From Trogon surrucura (Eukaryota > Chordata > Aves > Trogoniformes > Trogonidae): a stretch of 64,000 nt of DNA. The stretch is from contig CM036642.1 of NCBI GenBank assembly GCA_020746105.1, positions 4,433,501-4,497,500 of the forward strand, in the 5' to 3' direction. Position 1 is the stretch's first letter; every line of letters starts with the position of its first letter. A program made the translations under genes and the position numbers. Below are positions 52,801 through 64,000 of the stretch, piece after piece. Under the pieces are notes generated by a model. That model made no database searches. It saw only the letters and a program-made list of their open reading frames with translations, and was not told the DNA's origin.

Positions 52801-54337
52801 GGAGATGGGGGCATGACTATGGGACAGGTCCTCACAGGAGAATGGGATGACCAACTCAAAGCGGGGTAAGCGACCATGGCACCAGTCCACCACCATCTTC
52901 TTGATGAGAGTGCTCTTCCCTGTGCCCACAGTGCCATACAGCACCACATTCTTCACCTGCCGCCCGCAGGCATCCACGTCGAAAAGGTTCTGGAGGCTGA
53001 TAACCTGGCTGCAGGGCTGCTGGAGCTGGTTCTGGACGGTTAAGTCAGGTGAGGGCTTCAGGATCTCCTCCAAGGAGCTCTCCCGGATCACTGGATCCAC
53101 ATGGACTGCGTCCAGTGAGAAGGAAGGGCCAAACTGCCTCTCTTCATTGGGCTGGTGGCTGAACCATGCAGACAGGCTCTTCTGGTGTTTCTTGATGGCA
53201 TCTGGGAAGAGGAAAGTGCTCTCACTGTCACTGGAAGAAAGGCACTGGCAGGTGACTGAGGAAGTTACTTGCCCCAAGGCACTGCAGTGAGATGGGTGCA
53301 AAGAGGAGGACAGAAACCAGTTCTTGCTAACGCTCACACTGCCCAGGACAGCACCTGTCCCCAACCCACTGTGTGGGACCCTCCATCTTCTTCAGTGCAG
53401 GGCTGCAAGCTTACCAGAAGACACCACATTCCTAAGCTGGGACAGGCCATGGCGAGAGGCTCTGGGCTGGACAGAGGACTCCTGGGACCCTCCCTGGTAG
53501 CGAACACAGACCCTGCAAGAAGAGGCAGTGTCACACAAAAGACAGGAGCCAGCAGCTCGAAGCCCTGCTTCAGGCAGGGGGGGCAGATCACAAGTGAGTG
53601 CCATGGGAAGTGCCGAGTAGAGCCAGCTCACTCCTTCCCTCCCTCCCTCACACCAAGGAAGAGCACAGGGCCAGGGCAAGGACATGGCTGGGAACTGAAG
53701 GCAGGTCAGCAAGCCATGTGCTGTGCATCCCCAGCAAACCCATGGTGAAGCAGAGATGTTGGCTTGAATTCAGAGCAGGCAGGGTGTTGGGTCTGTGCTG
53801 TTTTCTAAGTGGAGGCAAAGCAGCGTCTCTGCCCACAGAGCCCCAGTACTCCCAAGGCGACCAGCTTAGCCCCCCAGGTCCTGTGGCAAACAGCCACAGG
53901 GCAGAACAGGGCAGGTCCCAGCTGTGTGGCACTGTACCTGGGGAGGGAGATGCCACTTGCACAAAGAATCTTCCTGAGGAAGTAGCGGCCTGCAGTGCCT
54001 GGGCAGGAAGGAAGGACACACACAGTCAGGGATGGCCTTCTCCAGCCCAGCAGAACTAAGACCACCAAGCTCCCTGGCTTTACATCTTGCTGAGGTGAAT
54101 ACAGACTGCACAGGCTCCTCCGTGCAGCTGGGGAGGGAGGTCCACCAGGCACAGAACTTCCCCGGCAGCAGGACAGATTCAGGGTCACAGGCCCACAGGT
54201 ACAGAGCCCAGCTCACCTGGCACTGGAGCAGCACACAGATACACACGCCGGGTCCCCCCGCTCCCTGGCAGGGATCGACAGAGCTGAGCCCAGCTGCCCC
54301 AGGGCAGGCAGCTCTGGCATTGCATGGCTCGAAACAT
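48930..54337 (-). CDS. NLRX1: NLRX1, mitochondrial NLR family member, complete, 8 coding exons
   Basis: NLRX1 is the mitochondrial NLR that modulates antiviral (MAVS), NF-kB and mitophagy signalling. Coding exons, 5' to 3': 54337-54217, 53998-53938, 53512-53415, 53201-52585, 52118-50704, 49853-49767, 49656-49405, 49248-48930. All are GT/AG and phase-consistent, total 2970 nt or 989 aa; human NLRX1 is 975 aa. In order: an Arg-rich, acid-free N-terminus; a region ending [10 protein letters not shown]; a NACHT domain with Walker [10 protein letters not shown] (predicted 183-191); the VTTRPSA and [14 protein letters not shown] segments; a winged-helix/HD region; LRRs; and the C-terminal helical cap ([28 protein letters not shown]). 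The start is the first ATG in the exon after the CTTTCAG acceptor. No stop or frameshift is seen. It lies between ABCG4 and PDZD3, as in human. Confidence 0.94.
49854..50703 (-). other. NLRX1: NLRX1 intron 5 with a short tandem duplication
   Basis: 850-bp intron. Within it a 26-bp segment at 50307-50332 (GAGTTAGCAGCTGCAGAACT onwards) is repeated with two changes at 50350-50375, period 43 bp. No other structure is seen. Confidence 0.6.
50704..52118 (-). CDS. NLRX1: NLRX1 exon 5: NACHT-associated and winged-helix region
   Basis: A single 1415-bp exon, from [20 protein letters not shown] through [33 protein letters not shown] and [19 protein letters not shown], to the first leucine-rich repeats ([19 protein letters not shown]). 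One large exon for the C-terminal NACHT and linker region is the usual NLR layout. The frame is open throughout. Confidence 0.94.
52585..53201 (-). CDS. NLRX1: NLRX1 exon 4: NACHT nucleotide-binding core
   Basis: 205 complete codons from [10 protein letters not shown] to KYLLPE. It includes the P-loop [14 protein letters not shown], the sensor-type segment [11 protein letters not shown], and [19 protein letters not shown] at the Walker B position. There the usual acidic pair is replaced by NGLE, a departure also seen in mammalian NLRX1 as I recall it. ATP binding through the P-loop therefore looks possible, while hydrolysis may be weak. Confidence 0.93.
53415..54337 (-). CDS. NLRX1: NLRX1 exons 1-3: mitochondrial targeting region
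   Basis: Three small exons encode a leader beginning [19 protein letters not shown] and continuing [18 protein letters not shown]. From the start to about residue 71 I count eight arginines, one lysine and no acidic residue; the first acid is the Glu in GGSQESS. This is the composition of a mitochondrial presequence and fits the known location of NLRX1. The primary sequence is not recognisably like the human leader, so exon choice here rests on splice phase and composition. Confidence 0.75.
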
Positions 54338-54720
54338 CCTCTGCCTGAAAGAGAGAGGACAAGCCCATGAGGCAGGCTGGGTGCCTGGACCTGCCAGTTC
54401 CTCGTCCCAGCCCAGCTTTGCAATCTGAGGCTGTACTTATACCCAGCCTATGGTGATTTTTCCCAGCCAAAGCACCCATCCCCAGGGGTGGATGAGGGGC
54501 TCAGCAGCTCTAGGGTGGTTGGGCAGCTGTCACGCATGGCCCCAGCTCTGTGGGGCAGAGCTGGACAGGGTCGGCAGTGCCGCTCCCCAGGGATGTGGTA
54601 CAGCAGTGCCCTGCCCAGACTTACCTGCCCGGATGCCGTCCAGTCCAGCAGAACCGGCTGTGCCAGCACTGAGTCAGGTCCCGCCCCAGCTCAGCAGGGT
54701 GATCCTTCAGGAGCACAGGT
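54338..54720 (-). other. NLRX1: NLRX1 5'UTR and candidate non-coding first exon
   Basis: Seven bases (54344-54338) of the first coding exon are 5'UTR after the acceptor CTCTCTTTCAG. Upstream, a strong donor (CCGGGCAG then GTAAGT) places the end of a likely untranslated exon at 54625. The exon's own start is not visible. No ATG in good context precedes the one used. Confidence 0.45.
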
Positions 54721-54949
54721 TGCACTCACAGCCCCCAACATCCTGAGAAACTGAGGCACGGCAGGGAGGGGAGGGTGTAAGCAAGCCTCAGAAGGTAGGA
54801 AGGGACAGCATAAAAATCTTCCTTCATTTGGCCTCTGCCAGGAGAGGACGAGCAGGGCAATGGCTCAGGCTCTTACAGTCCCTAGTTGTGTTATCCAGAT
54901 GCAGAAACTGAGGCACAGGGGCAGAGGTAGTGAGGCTGACCTTGAACCT

Positions 54950-55560
54950 CAGCGTCCTGGCTTTGCAGCAAGAGAACCCCAACCGTGTCCCACACCCGGC
55001 TCCCAGCCCCTTCCTGGCTCCCTCGGCTGCCCAGGGCACACCGCCAAGAGGAGGGCCCCACGCTGCCCCCCCTGCTGCTGTGGCCCTTCAGGGACCCCCA
55101 ACCACACCTGGACCACACGCCCTGGTCGCTGCGGGCTCCCGCCTCCCTGCTTCCTTGTCCGGAGGGACATGGTGGCCGAGGCCCTGGCAGCGCGGGGGGC
55201 TGGAGTTCAGGGCAACGGCGAGGCTGGGGCCGAGCAAGCCGAGAGCGATGGCTGCGCCTAAAGCGTCGGGGTTACCTCTAGCAGAAATCCTTGCCAGGGA
55301 GGCTGAGCTCCCTGTGCTCGTGCTGCCACACACCGAGCCTCCGTGCTCATGGAGAAGAGCCCGGCGCTGCTCAGTCACCTCCTTCCATGCCCGTGCTGGG
55401 AAGAGGCTCCTCTCTGGAGGCGGCTGTTTTGCAGCTCTGACTTCCTGCAATGCCGCCCTGTCCTGTCCCGCCCCACGCACAGCGGCTGCCAGCTCCGCCG
55501 AGCAGGCTGGCGAGAGCAGCCATGGCCCTGCTTCGGGCAGAGGGGCCAGCGGGCAACACG
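54950..55560. promoter_or_regulatory. GC-rich block, probable NLRX1 promoter
   Basis: A CpG-bearing GC-rich stretch upstream of the candidate NLRX1 5' exon with CCCGCCCC (GC box) near 55469, ETS-like CTTCCTG nearby, and no TATA. Long open frames on both strands reflect composition. The assignment rests on position and base content only. Confidence 0.4.
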
Positions 55561-58500
55561 GCGAGGGAAAACATGCGTACCCCCAAACACAGAAGCACGC
55601 ACAGTACAGGGGAGTCTTGGGGTCTTACCAGCAGTGCTGCAAGGGGGGAGGTTCCTCTGGACACATCTGGTGGCTCTGCATCCCCAGCTGATGCTCGGCT
55701 ATACAACAGGAGCTCTCAAGGACAAGTTCTGCTCCGGGTGAAGTCCTCCCTGCGCTCAGCTGCCTCTCCCTCACACAGAGGGGAGAGTGGGACAACGGCA
55801 GCCCCACAGGGAAAAAGCCCCGAGGAAGCTGCACTGGCAGGGCAGCTCAGCGATGTCTGGGTTTGCCCAGCTGTGCGACACCTTCCCCACCGCCCCACCT
55901 CCCACACACACAGAGAGGCACATATACCTACCCTCTCGCTGCTTGGAGAGCTGCCCTGGCAACCCAGTAAGGCAGTGCTGAAACCAGAGCCAGCAGTGTC
56001 TGTGGGCTGCATGCACACTGCTTGGTCCCTGTATGCTGTCCCAGGAACTGCTGGCCCACCCCAGCCAGCTGCAGGGGTGCTGGGGCTAAGGGTTCACAGC
56101 CGGGTAACCCCAGAGCCCATGCACACACCCCAAAGGCCTGCACAAAGCCCACATGGACACACGTGTCTTGCACTCCTTTGCACACACTCAGCACTCGTCT
56201 CCAGCCATGTATGGAGCCACCTGCCCATGTGCTGCCCTCCAGCATCCACCTCTGTATCCCGACACAGGGGTGTCCTTTTGGTGTACCTGGGCATGCACAT
56301 CTCCCCTTGCATGCACGCTCTCTGGCCGCTCAGGGAGAGGAGGCATCTAGGCAGTACACTATAAATATAAGTTTTATTGATGTGTGAAATCCAACAAGTA
56401 CAGCTGGTATTTCAGAACGACTGAAATAAGCCACATCTCCACGTGCTCAACAGCTCCCGGGGCCCTCCAGACACTGCTAAGCATCAGCAGCAAGCTGGGA
56501 CCTAGGCACCCTGTCCCTGTGGGGCACTTACCTGCATGTGCAGCACAGCTCAGACGGCCAGCAGGGCCCTGCCAGCAGCCCCATGCTCCCTCCAGAGCCT
56601 AGGGGCTCACCTCCACCCTGCCTGGTTCCTGCCAGGCTGCAGATGTGGGCAGTGGTGCCCTGGCCCCACTTCACAGCCTCCTCCCAGCAAGGCAGAAGGT
56701 CTCAGGCAAATGCCACCCACACCTGGCTTCCACAGCAGAGCTACAGCTGTGTGAGCAGACTCCCTTGGCCTTTGAGCTGTTATGTGCATCTTATTTTGGT
56801 AGCTGGTCCCAGGAGGAAAAACAGCTCACCTCTGGTAGTGTGGAAACATGTTTCAACAACTGCACTTCTCTGCATGGTCCACCCCTATCCTGTATCACAC
56901 AGGTACCCCACTGTACAACCTCCTCTGCATATGTGGACATGGCGAAGGCTGGAAAACCCCAGGGACCAGAATGGCATGGATCACACAGAGACCCCAGGCA
57001 GCCACAGGCTGCCCATGGCAGAGGGACAGGATGGATGGTGCCCGCACACCATGAGAAGGAAACACTGTTTTATTGCCTGATGTGACAGAGGGGTGAAGCC
57101 CTGGGAGGAGCTCCATCCCCTTCCCGTTCTAGCCCAGACACCCCTCCAGAAAACCCTAGCACCAGCTGGGTGATGATGCAGTTACTCTTCTTATGCACGT
57201 GAGAAAGGTGGCCTAGACATGCGTGAAAGTGAGAGGCTATACCCCTGCTTGCCTCCCTTCATTCAAAGCACACGAGAGAGAGGCAGTACCTGATACAACC
57301 ATGCCTGTGGGCTGAACGAGCCAGGCTAAGGGGCTGAAGCAGTTCTAGATGGGTTGAGGTTCAACCAGTGCTCCCAGGGAGCTGAAGCCACAACCTGAAC
57401 CACATCCTTATCCATTCAAAGTGCATTGCAAGGGAAGGCAGGGAGCAGGAGGGGAGAGGAGGTGTGGGTGAAGAAACCTGCTCTCCTCCATCACACTCCT
57501 AATGATTATCCAGACGCATTCCCTGGCGGGATTCCTGCAGCCAGAAGGACCCACTGCCCTGTTCTCCTGCTCTGATACAGTGCATCCTCCCTGCTGTATG
57601 CCAGGCCAGCATGTAGGTGCTCCCTGCCCACTCAGACCAAGGCAGGATCCAACCTGGGCATCCCTGGCCCCACACCACAAAACATTCAGTGTTACTGCCA
57701 AGCGATCATGTCACAGCCTGGCTTGGTGCCTATCTTGCCCTGAAGAAACTGTTCTGCAGAGATGCCCAATAGCCAGTGGGCTGGGGCAGCTGAGCCTTGC
57801 TCCATTAAGGGCCCAGCAGAGCAAGGCAGCTGCACTCTAGCTATCCTCTATCTCCAGGGCTTGTCCTGGCCCTCTGCCCTGCAGTGGCCGTGTACCTGGT
57901 CAGCTGGGACTCTGCAACCTGCGCATTCACTGACACAGGAGGCCTGCGCTGTGACAAACTGTCCTAGAGATCCTGGCGGTGCTGCCAACTGCGCCATCCC
58001 AGATAGGTTGCCCTGGCAGTCTCCCTCCAGCCACACTGAGCTCGGGCAGCCTGCCCCTGGGGGTTTCTTTGCACAGAGCAGAGGCTGGCCAGCAAAGACT
58101 TCTGTTGCGGCATCTCTGTGCACGGGGGACACAGGCAGTGACAGTCATGGGTGCCTGCTCGTAGCCCGCTCTGCTCCACACATGGGTCACTGCTAGTCCA
58201 TCTTGTCTTGGTTCTTCTGGAAGTGGTGGTAGCACTGGCTGCAAGGGCACAGGGCTTTTCCAGGAGGCACTGCGTGCTGGGTGCAGAGAGCAACAGGACA
58301 CAGCGCTGGGCACTGCAGTGCCTCCGGTCTGCAGGAACCAGGATCCGCCATGAGAGCCTCTGTTGCCAGGGTGTGAGCAGGAGGCAGAAGCTGTGCAAAG
58401 CTGCACCATTGACACCTCTTGCCACCTTCGTATCCATCCAGGGAAAAACCCTCAACCCAGCAGTGCACACTCTGTGCTGGGCAAGGCTTAACTGGCCACA

Positions 58501-60833
58501 GCCCAAGAGCAGGACAGAAGTGGATGATCGGTCCCATGAGCCCCACAGACAGTGAAAAGGAGAACAGTGACAGCCCACGGCTCTGCCATCCCCTTGGCTC
58601 TGTGCCTATCTTGTGACAGAGCAGACATGGGAACTGTACCCCACTCACCCATGTCCCTGCACTTGCTGCTGGCAGCATTGTACCCAGGAGACTGCAGCCC
58701 CCCAGCTGTCACAGCTCCATTGCAGAGCACAGCACAGTGCTGGCAGTGAAAAAAGATCCCGGAGCAAAGGGGAATTTTGTGAGGGACAGCAGTAAGACAA
58801 GAGCCCCCTAGGGAAAACTCCAGTGCTCAGCATGAAAAGGGCACCAGGGCATGTCCTGTTTCCAGACCCGCTGTGCAGTATGGGTCTCTGTGCATGTATG
58901 GAACTCCAGAGCCCTGTAGCTACAAGCTCCTCTCAGTGATGCTCTCCAGGCAGGGGAAACTCGACCTTGCTGAGTGCCCAGCATCAGTGCTGCCACATGT
59001 CTGCCACCTTCCTGCAGGCCAGCCAGACTTGCTGTGTGGAGCAGTCCCAACACAAGCCAGTATAAGCAAAGAACAGTCACAAGGATTTTGCTGAGATCTG
59101 GTATTTGCCCTGCAATCCTGTTGTGGATTCAACACGGGAGAGTGCCAGCAGCAGCATCCCACAGACTTCAGTCAGCATACCAGGATGGGACAGAGCTGAT
59201 TTCCTCGTGTCCATGCTCAATAACAGCTCCCATGAGCATGGATGACCAGTGCAGCTCTGCAACAGCAGTGCCAGCAGACCCCCAGAGGCAGGCCTGTGCT
59301 GTGTAGTTAAGCAGCGTGCTGTGTTCCCAGCACAGCAGCACCAACAGGTGCCCCACTAGCTCCAGTCTCAGCTCTATTCCTTTGAAGGGCTAAGCAAGCT
59401 GCTGAAATGTCTTCCCTCCACAATGGGTGTGGAGAGGCAAGTGACTTTGGAGGAGCCACCACAGACACTTTCCAAAAGGGACCTCTTCCTGACACCAGTC
59501 ACAAAGCGCAAAGTCCTTCCCAGTGCCAGAGTTGCCCAGTGCAAACAAACCACTCTGAGACCTCACCTGCTTTCCACTTCTGGCACTGCTGGGACCCCCC
59601 TTGTGCACAGAGTTACCTTGGAAGGTGTGCACTGTGATGAGGCTGTGCGTCCCTGCAGCCGGCATCCTCTCCTTGCACAGCCTGTGCTGAGCGAGGCTCA
59701 TCCTCCCTGTTTTGCTGAGGCAGCCACAGTCATGCCAAGGAAAGGGGGTGAGGAGTGAGACGGTGCAAGGGAAGGGCTCAGCTTGAGATCTTCTCCTGTA
59801 GTAGAGGCTCCAGCAATGGCATGGCTGAGCCCAGCCCTGTTTTTCAGCCACCTGGCACTGCCAGGGTGTGGGAACCTAAATCCTTCCCACTCCATGCAGC
59901 ACATGAAGGGACTAGTCACTTCTCTCCACATTGGTTGATTTCATCCTCTTGGCTCAGACCATAAAGACAACAGGAACTGAGTGTCAGACTCCCCAAGAAC
60001 ACTGTCTCATCCCACAGACCGTGTCACATCCCCAGGTTTGAAGATCCCATCTCTGAGGATGGTATCCAAGCAGAAGTCTGAGACAGAGCCCCAAGTCCTT
60101 CTCTGCCTGCTGGCTCCCCATCCCCTCCATGCAGACTAGGAAGCAGTGGGGTTTGTAAAAAAAAAAGAAAAGAAAAGAAAGAAAGAAAAGGAAAAAGAAA
60201 AAAAAGAGGGAGGATTTATGCAGTAAGAAAAAGGGGATGCAGCAATTTCTGTGGCTGTGGTGACAGGAAACACCAAAACCTTGTGCAACTTGGCCTATTG
60301 CATCTTTGGGCTCTTCTTAGCACTGACACACATGCTGCTGGCCGGGGCAAGCAATGGGGCTACGTGCTGCACTACTGATCCATGCTCTGCAGTTGTCTTC
60401 TCCCAGCTGCAGCCCCAGGCTGACAGCCCCAGGGCACTGCTCCCTCCTGCCTGGCTCAGCCAGCTCCTGTCAGCCTTGCTTGCCAGACAGCCGCCCCCAT
60501 GGGACTGCCCCTGGTGTCCCAGTGTGTTTGGTGGAGAAAGGCAGTGCCAGACAGGGGCAACAAGAGGGGACCAAAGCTCCATAGGGTTCAGCAGTCCTGG
60601 GGGAGAGGGTGGCAATTGCCAGGGCTGTACAAAACTTTTGCAATGAAGAGTGCGTGGAAAGGTTAAAACAGTTCCGAGATGTCTCAAAACCCTTCTCGAC
60701 TGAGCCAGGCCTGTCTGGCATCTACCGACACCTCCGCCACGGTCCGTGACCTGCTAGAAGCACTGTGTCCATCCGCAGAATCTCTCTCATAGCAGGCCAG
60801 GCCCGGGAACGGCACTGGGGCCCCACAGCCCCT
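55561..60833. other. NLRX1-ABCG4 interval, including ABCG4 3' flank
   Basis: 5.3 kb with no coding exon that I can support. Human has no gene between ABCG4 and NLRX1 either. The right part should be ABCG4 3'UTR. Possible minus-strand AATAAA signals are at 57068-57073 and 56373-56378, both far from the stop, so the UTR length is open. A purine tract lies at 60157-60210. Confidence 0.5.
60157..60210. repeat. (GAAA)n-type polypurine tract
   Basis: 54 bp of A and G only, a run of A followed by imperfect GAAA, AGAAAA and GGAAAAA units. On the ABCG4 strand it is a pure pyrimidine tract, about 0.65 kb past the stop codon. Such tracts can be length-variable and can form triplex DNA. Confidence 0.8.
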
Positions 60834-62601
60834 TTATCTCTCTGATTTGACTTTGTACCTGAGGACCAGGTAAGCCAGGAGCCGCAGGATAATGAAGAAG
60901 ATGCCCAGGATGAGGAAGTCTAGGTAGAGCTTGGCCTCCTCCACATCCAGCTCCTGCAGAATCTTGATGGGTTTTTGGAAAGGGCAGAAGTCCTCGAGGC
61001 ACTCCAGGTCCTCACGCTCCATGGCATAGATAGTGAGAATGACGCCCTCGAAGCCATACCTAGGGCAGAGCACACCACCAGGGTCAACACATGCCCCAGG
61101 CAGCCCTGTTCTCTCCCCAGCCCATTGGCCACCAGGGCAGGGAGCCTCTGGTCAGATCACAGGGTCCCACCTGACGTAGGAGACGTAGGAGCTCCACTGC
61201 AGGTAGGTGGGGATGGTCTTGAAGCTGACAAAGAAGCCCGAGAAGAGCAGGACAGGGATGGCAGTGACGGGTCCCACAAAGGTGGCCACCTGGGGAGCAG
61301 AGGCTGCTGGGTGTCGTGTCCCTGCCCCTACATGCACCGCCTGTGGCACCCAGCTCTGCCTACAGGCAACACTTCCCTCCATCCCTCCTTGTCACGGGAC
61401 ACCCTGCAGCTTCCCTCCTGTCTCCACATAATGGGCAAAGCCGGGGGCCCATCTGACCTGCAAGGAAGTGGAAGCAGCTCCAATAAGAAGCCCGAGTGAC
61501 TGGGCCACCAGGGCCGTGGCAGTGGCCAGGGCTGAGAAGAGGAGGAAGCGCGTCGCTTCGGGTGGCTGGCCTGTCATCCAGTACACGATGCTGCAGTATG
61601 CGATGGGGCAGATCACCTGGAGAGAGAGAGAGAGGCTGTCCCACTAGACCCACAGCCAGCCTCAAGCCACACACCCTCCCTGGGCAATCGAGGGCCGCAG
61701 GGACCCCTCAAAGGACAGCCCCGAGTATTGGGGTAGCCGGGCAATTGGCTGTGCCAGAGAGAGCACATCAGCATCAGGGCCACAATGGATTAAAGTCCAG
61801 CCAAAAGCTCACCTGGAAGGGCACGTCCGCCATGGTCTTTGCCAGGTAATAAGCTTTTAGACTGTACCAGTAGTTCAAGTGCTCTCGCAGGAATACAGAC
61901 ATCTCCTGGGGGACTGCAAGGAAACAAGGAGTTAGTAGCCAGCAGTGCCCTGCCCTGGGCTGCTCCATCCCCCACTCCCACCAGCACTGGTGCAGGAAGA
62001 TGTGATGCTGCCCTGGTACAGAGCACCAGGCAGGCTACTGCCTGCACCACGAGCGGGTACTCAGATGTTCACCCGGGAAAAAAGTGAGTGACCGACAGGG
62101 GAACTTCCTGCATGGAAAAGTCAGCCTGGCTGGGGGTTTTCAGGCAAACTTTCTGAGGAAGCGAAAGAGAGGTGAAGCAGCTGAAAATACAGCTTTACAG
62201 ACATTTTGTCAGCAAAAAAAAAATAATCCAGCATTCTGCTTTGCACCAGCAAATACACTGAAAACAAACATTACACAAAGGGCAAAACTGCAACACCCAA
62301 ACAGAAGTTTTCCCCTCTTCATTTGAATTTTTGCCCAATTAATCTGGCTCCACCATACACCACCCAGCAGACACACACACAGCTGGAACACCCTACTCTG
62401 TCCCAACAGTGTTGGGGGAAGAAGATTCTTACAGGTGAGGATCGTGGGCATCAGTGCAGCAAACATGAGGAAGAGCATGGAGAAGAAGAGAAAGCCAGTG
62501 TTGTTGAAGACTTTGCCCGCATCATTGCCGATGTGCAGGTAGAGCAGCCCTATCAGCACCCCGATGCAGATGTGGGACATGAACCGCAAGTGGGTCAGCA
62601 C
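60834..62601 (-). CDS. ABCG4: ABCG4 membrane domain exons
   Basis: Five exons (62601-62433, 61913-61813, 61616-61458, 61289-61171, 61059-60834) encode the ABCG-type six-helix domain. Hydrophobic segments include [67 protein letters not shown] and [40 protein letters not shown] is the coupling segment between helices. The extracellular loop before the last helix keeps its cysteines ([10 protein letters not shown]). No disruption is visible. Confidence 0.92.
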
Positions 62602-63769
62602 CTGCGGGCAGAGAGTGCAGAGGTGTGCTCAGAGAGGCAGGGCTGCAACCCATGAGCATCCCAGGGGAGCAGAGGACAGCCTGTCTGCTCCTCAATGGTT
62701 GAGCCTCATTCCAGCCCCCATCCAACTCCTGTCTCTGCCTGCCCCCAGTGACAGACAGGTCCCATCCCCTCAGCCCCGGCCTCACCGTGTCCCTTAGGAT
62801 GCAGATAAAAGTTCTCTTGAAGAGGATGCAGAACTGAGTCGAAGTGCTAGTGGCAAACGTGTGGCTCTCGATGTGGTCCACGTCCTGCAAGATCACAGGC
62901 AAGTCAGGGACATGTCAAGTTCGCAGCATGGGCTCCCTACTAGGACAGCACCCAAATGCTCCCAGTGTGCCCCTCATGAGCACCCTTGGTGACAACAGGC
63001 ACTGCCAGCTGCAAGCACAGCCCTGCTGCTCGAGACAAGTGGAGGCTGGCTGAAAACCTCCATGCTCCCCACTATCTCCAAAGGACACCAGGCATCACAG
63101 GATATCCATGTACTGTGAGGCAGGGAGAACCGAAGTGTCCCTGGGTGGGCACCCCACTACGTGCTGCTCCCCATTACTGCAGGCACCTCCTTTCACCCCC
63201 ACTCACCGTCACACAGTGTGCAGGGCATGATGGATCTGCTTTGTCGGGGCTGCTCTTCTTCTCAGCCATGGTGCACATGCCATTCTGGACGGCACGGAAC
63301 AGGACAGGGTTGAGGTCCCCATACTCTCCTGAAGCCACCTCAATAACTGTGGAGGAGGACAGGACCCCTGAGAGGTGCTGAGCCAGGCCCTTGCCATCAC
63401 TTTGCTTGGCCTGCCCAGACCATGTCCCTGTGGGGCAGGGTGGTGGGAGCCCAGCATAACCCCCAGCCTGCAATGCTGCACCACGTCGCCCAGCCAGCAC
63501 TGCCCAGCCAGCACCAGACAAGAAGGGCACAGGCAGCCCTGTTCCCTGGGCAACCCAGGGGAACGCCAGGCAGCCCCTAGGGCTTGGGTACCAGGTTTGG
63601 ACCTTGCCACCCTCTGCTCCCCATCATGGTCCCAGCTGGGGCAGAGACACTCACTGAAGTCAGCAGGGTTGTGGTATGTGGGACAGTGGAGGCCAAGACC
63701 CTTCAGGTAGGGGATGAGGTTGGTCACGATGCCTTTGAAGATGCACTGGCCCTGGCTCAGGATATATAG
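60834..63769 (-). CDS. ABCG4: ABCG4 sterol-exporting half-transporter, C-terminal part (last 8 exons)
   Basis: ABCG4 is a half ABC transporter that dimerises to export sterols to HDL, mainly in neural tissue. Exons, 5' to 3': 63769-63655, 63346-63207, 62884-62786, 62601-62433, 61913-61813, 61616-61458, 61289-61171, 61059-60834. All are phase-consistent, 1128 nt or 375 aa; the remaining roughly 270 residues, including the Walker motifs, lie beyond the right edge. The visible part starts just after the ATPase core ([30 protein letters not shown]) and continues through [20 protein letters not shown] into the membrane domain. It ends [14 protein letters not shown] and TAA, nearly the same as mammalian ABCG4. 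ABCG1 is the nearest paralogue, but the details ([25 protein letters not shown] end) and the NLRX1 neighbourhood favour ABCG4. Confidence 0.95.
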
Positions 63770-64000
63770 CTGCAAGAAGAAATCCAGGATATGTCAGGTG
63801 CAGAGCAGCCAGGGACAGTGTCACCTGCTCCTACCCACCTCCCTGTGCTAGAGGGACACAGGGCACCCTTGCCAGACCCCGGCCATTAGGGCTGTGTGCC
63901 ACACAAGCCCCAGATCAAACGCCTACAGCCCCCCCCCCGGCCCCATGGCCTCTCTCCTGGATCTTGGGGCCAGAGGGACCCTGCACCCCTGAAGAACCCT

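Noticed and set aside
54930..56364. Long + strand frames of 253 and 304 codons upstream of NLRX1
   Set aside because: No recognisable domain, GC-driven composition, overlapping frames of similar size on both strands, and no gene here in the syntenic human region.

Overview
This is a vertebrate genomic window, almost certainly from a bird. Multi-exon genes with canonical GT/AG junctions rule out a prokaryote. The only recognisable transposon is a CR1 LINE, the standard avian element. The gene order MCAM - CBL - CCDC153 - PDZD3 - NLRX1 - ABCG4 is that of human 11q23.3, but CBL spans about 36 kb and the gaps between genes are short, as on GC-rich avian microchromosomes. The species cannot be named from sequence alone.

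Layout. 1-2650: the 3' end of MCAM (+), with its last two coding exons and 3'UTR. 2803-3632: a roughly 100-bp minisatellite, dense in AGGTCA-like half-sites. 4.0-40.4 kb: the whole CBL gene (-), 16 coding exons predicted to give 903 aa, with a 4.4-kb 3'UTR and an antisense, internally deleted CR1 in intron 2. 40.0-41.3 kb: the CBL CpG-island promoter. 42.5-44.0 kb: CCDC153/DRC12 (+), recognisable as four exons in consistent phase but carrying two in-frame stops, a frameshift and a lost donor. 44.8-48.1 kb: PDZD3/NHERF4 (-), with three good PDZ domains and a degenerate fourth. 48.6-54.6 kb: NLRX1 (-), a complete set of eight coding exons, predicted 989 aa. 54.6-60.8 kb: no convincing coding sequence (NLRX1 promoter side and ABCG4 3' flank). 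60.8-63.8 kb: the last eight exons of ABCG4 (-), running off the right edge.

The genes do not form an operon-like system. CBL is a RING ubiquitin ligase for activated tyrosine kinases, MCAM an adhesion receptor, PDZD3 an apical PDZ scaffold, NLRX1 a mitochondrial NLR and ABCG4 a sterol-exporting half-transporter. They are linked by old conserved synteny. I found no undescribed multi-gene system. The most unusual items are the decayed CCDC153, the eroded PDZ4 of the adjacent convergent PDZD3, and the DR4-rich minisatellite between MCAM and CBL.

Exon boundaries come from reading splice sites and checking that phases join. Gene identities come from protein families I recognise. No alignment or database search was run.
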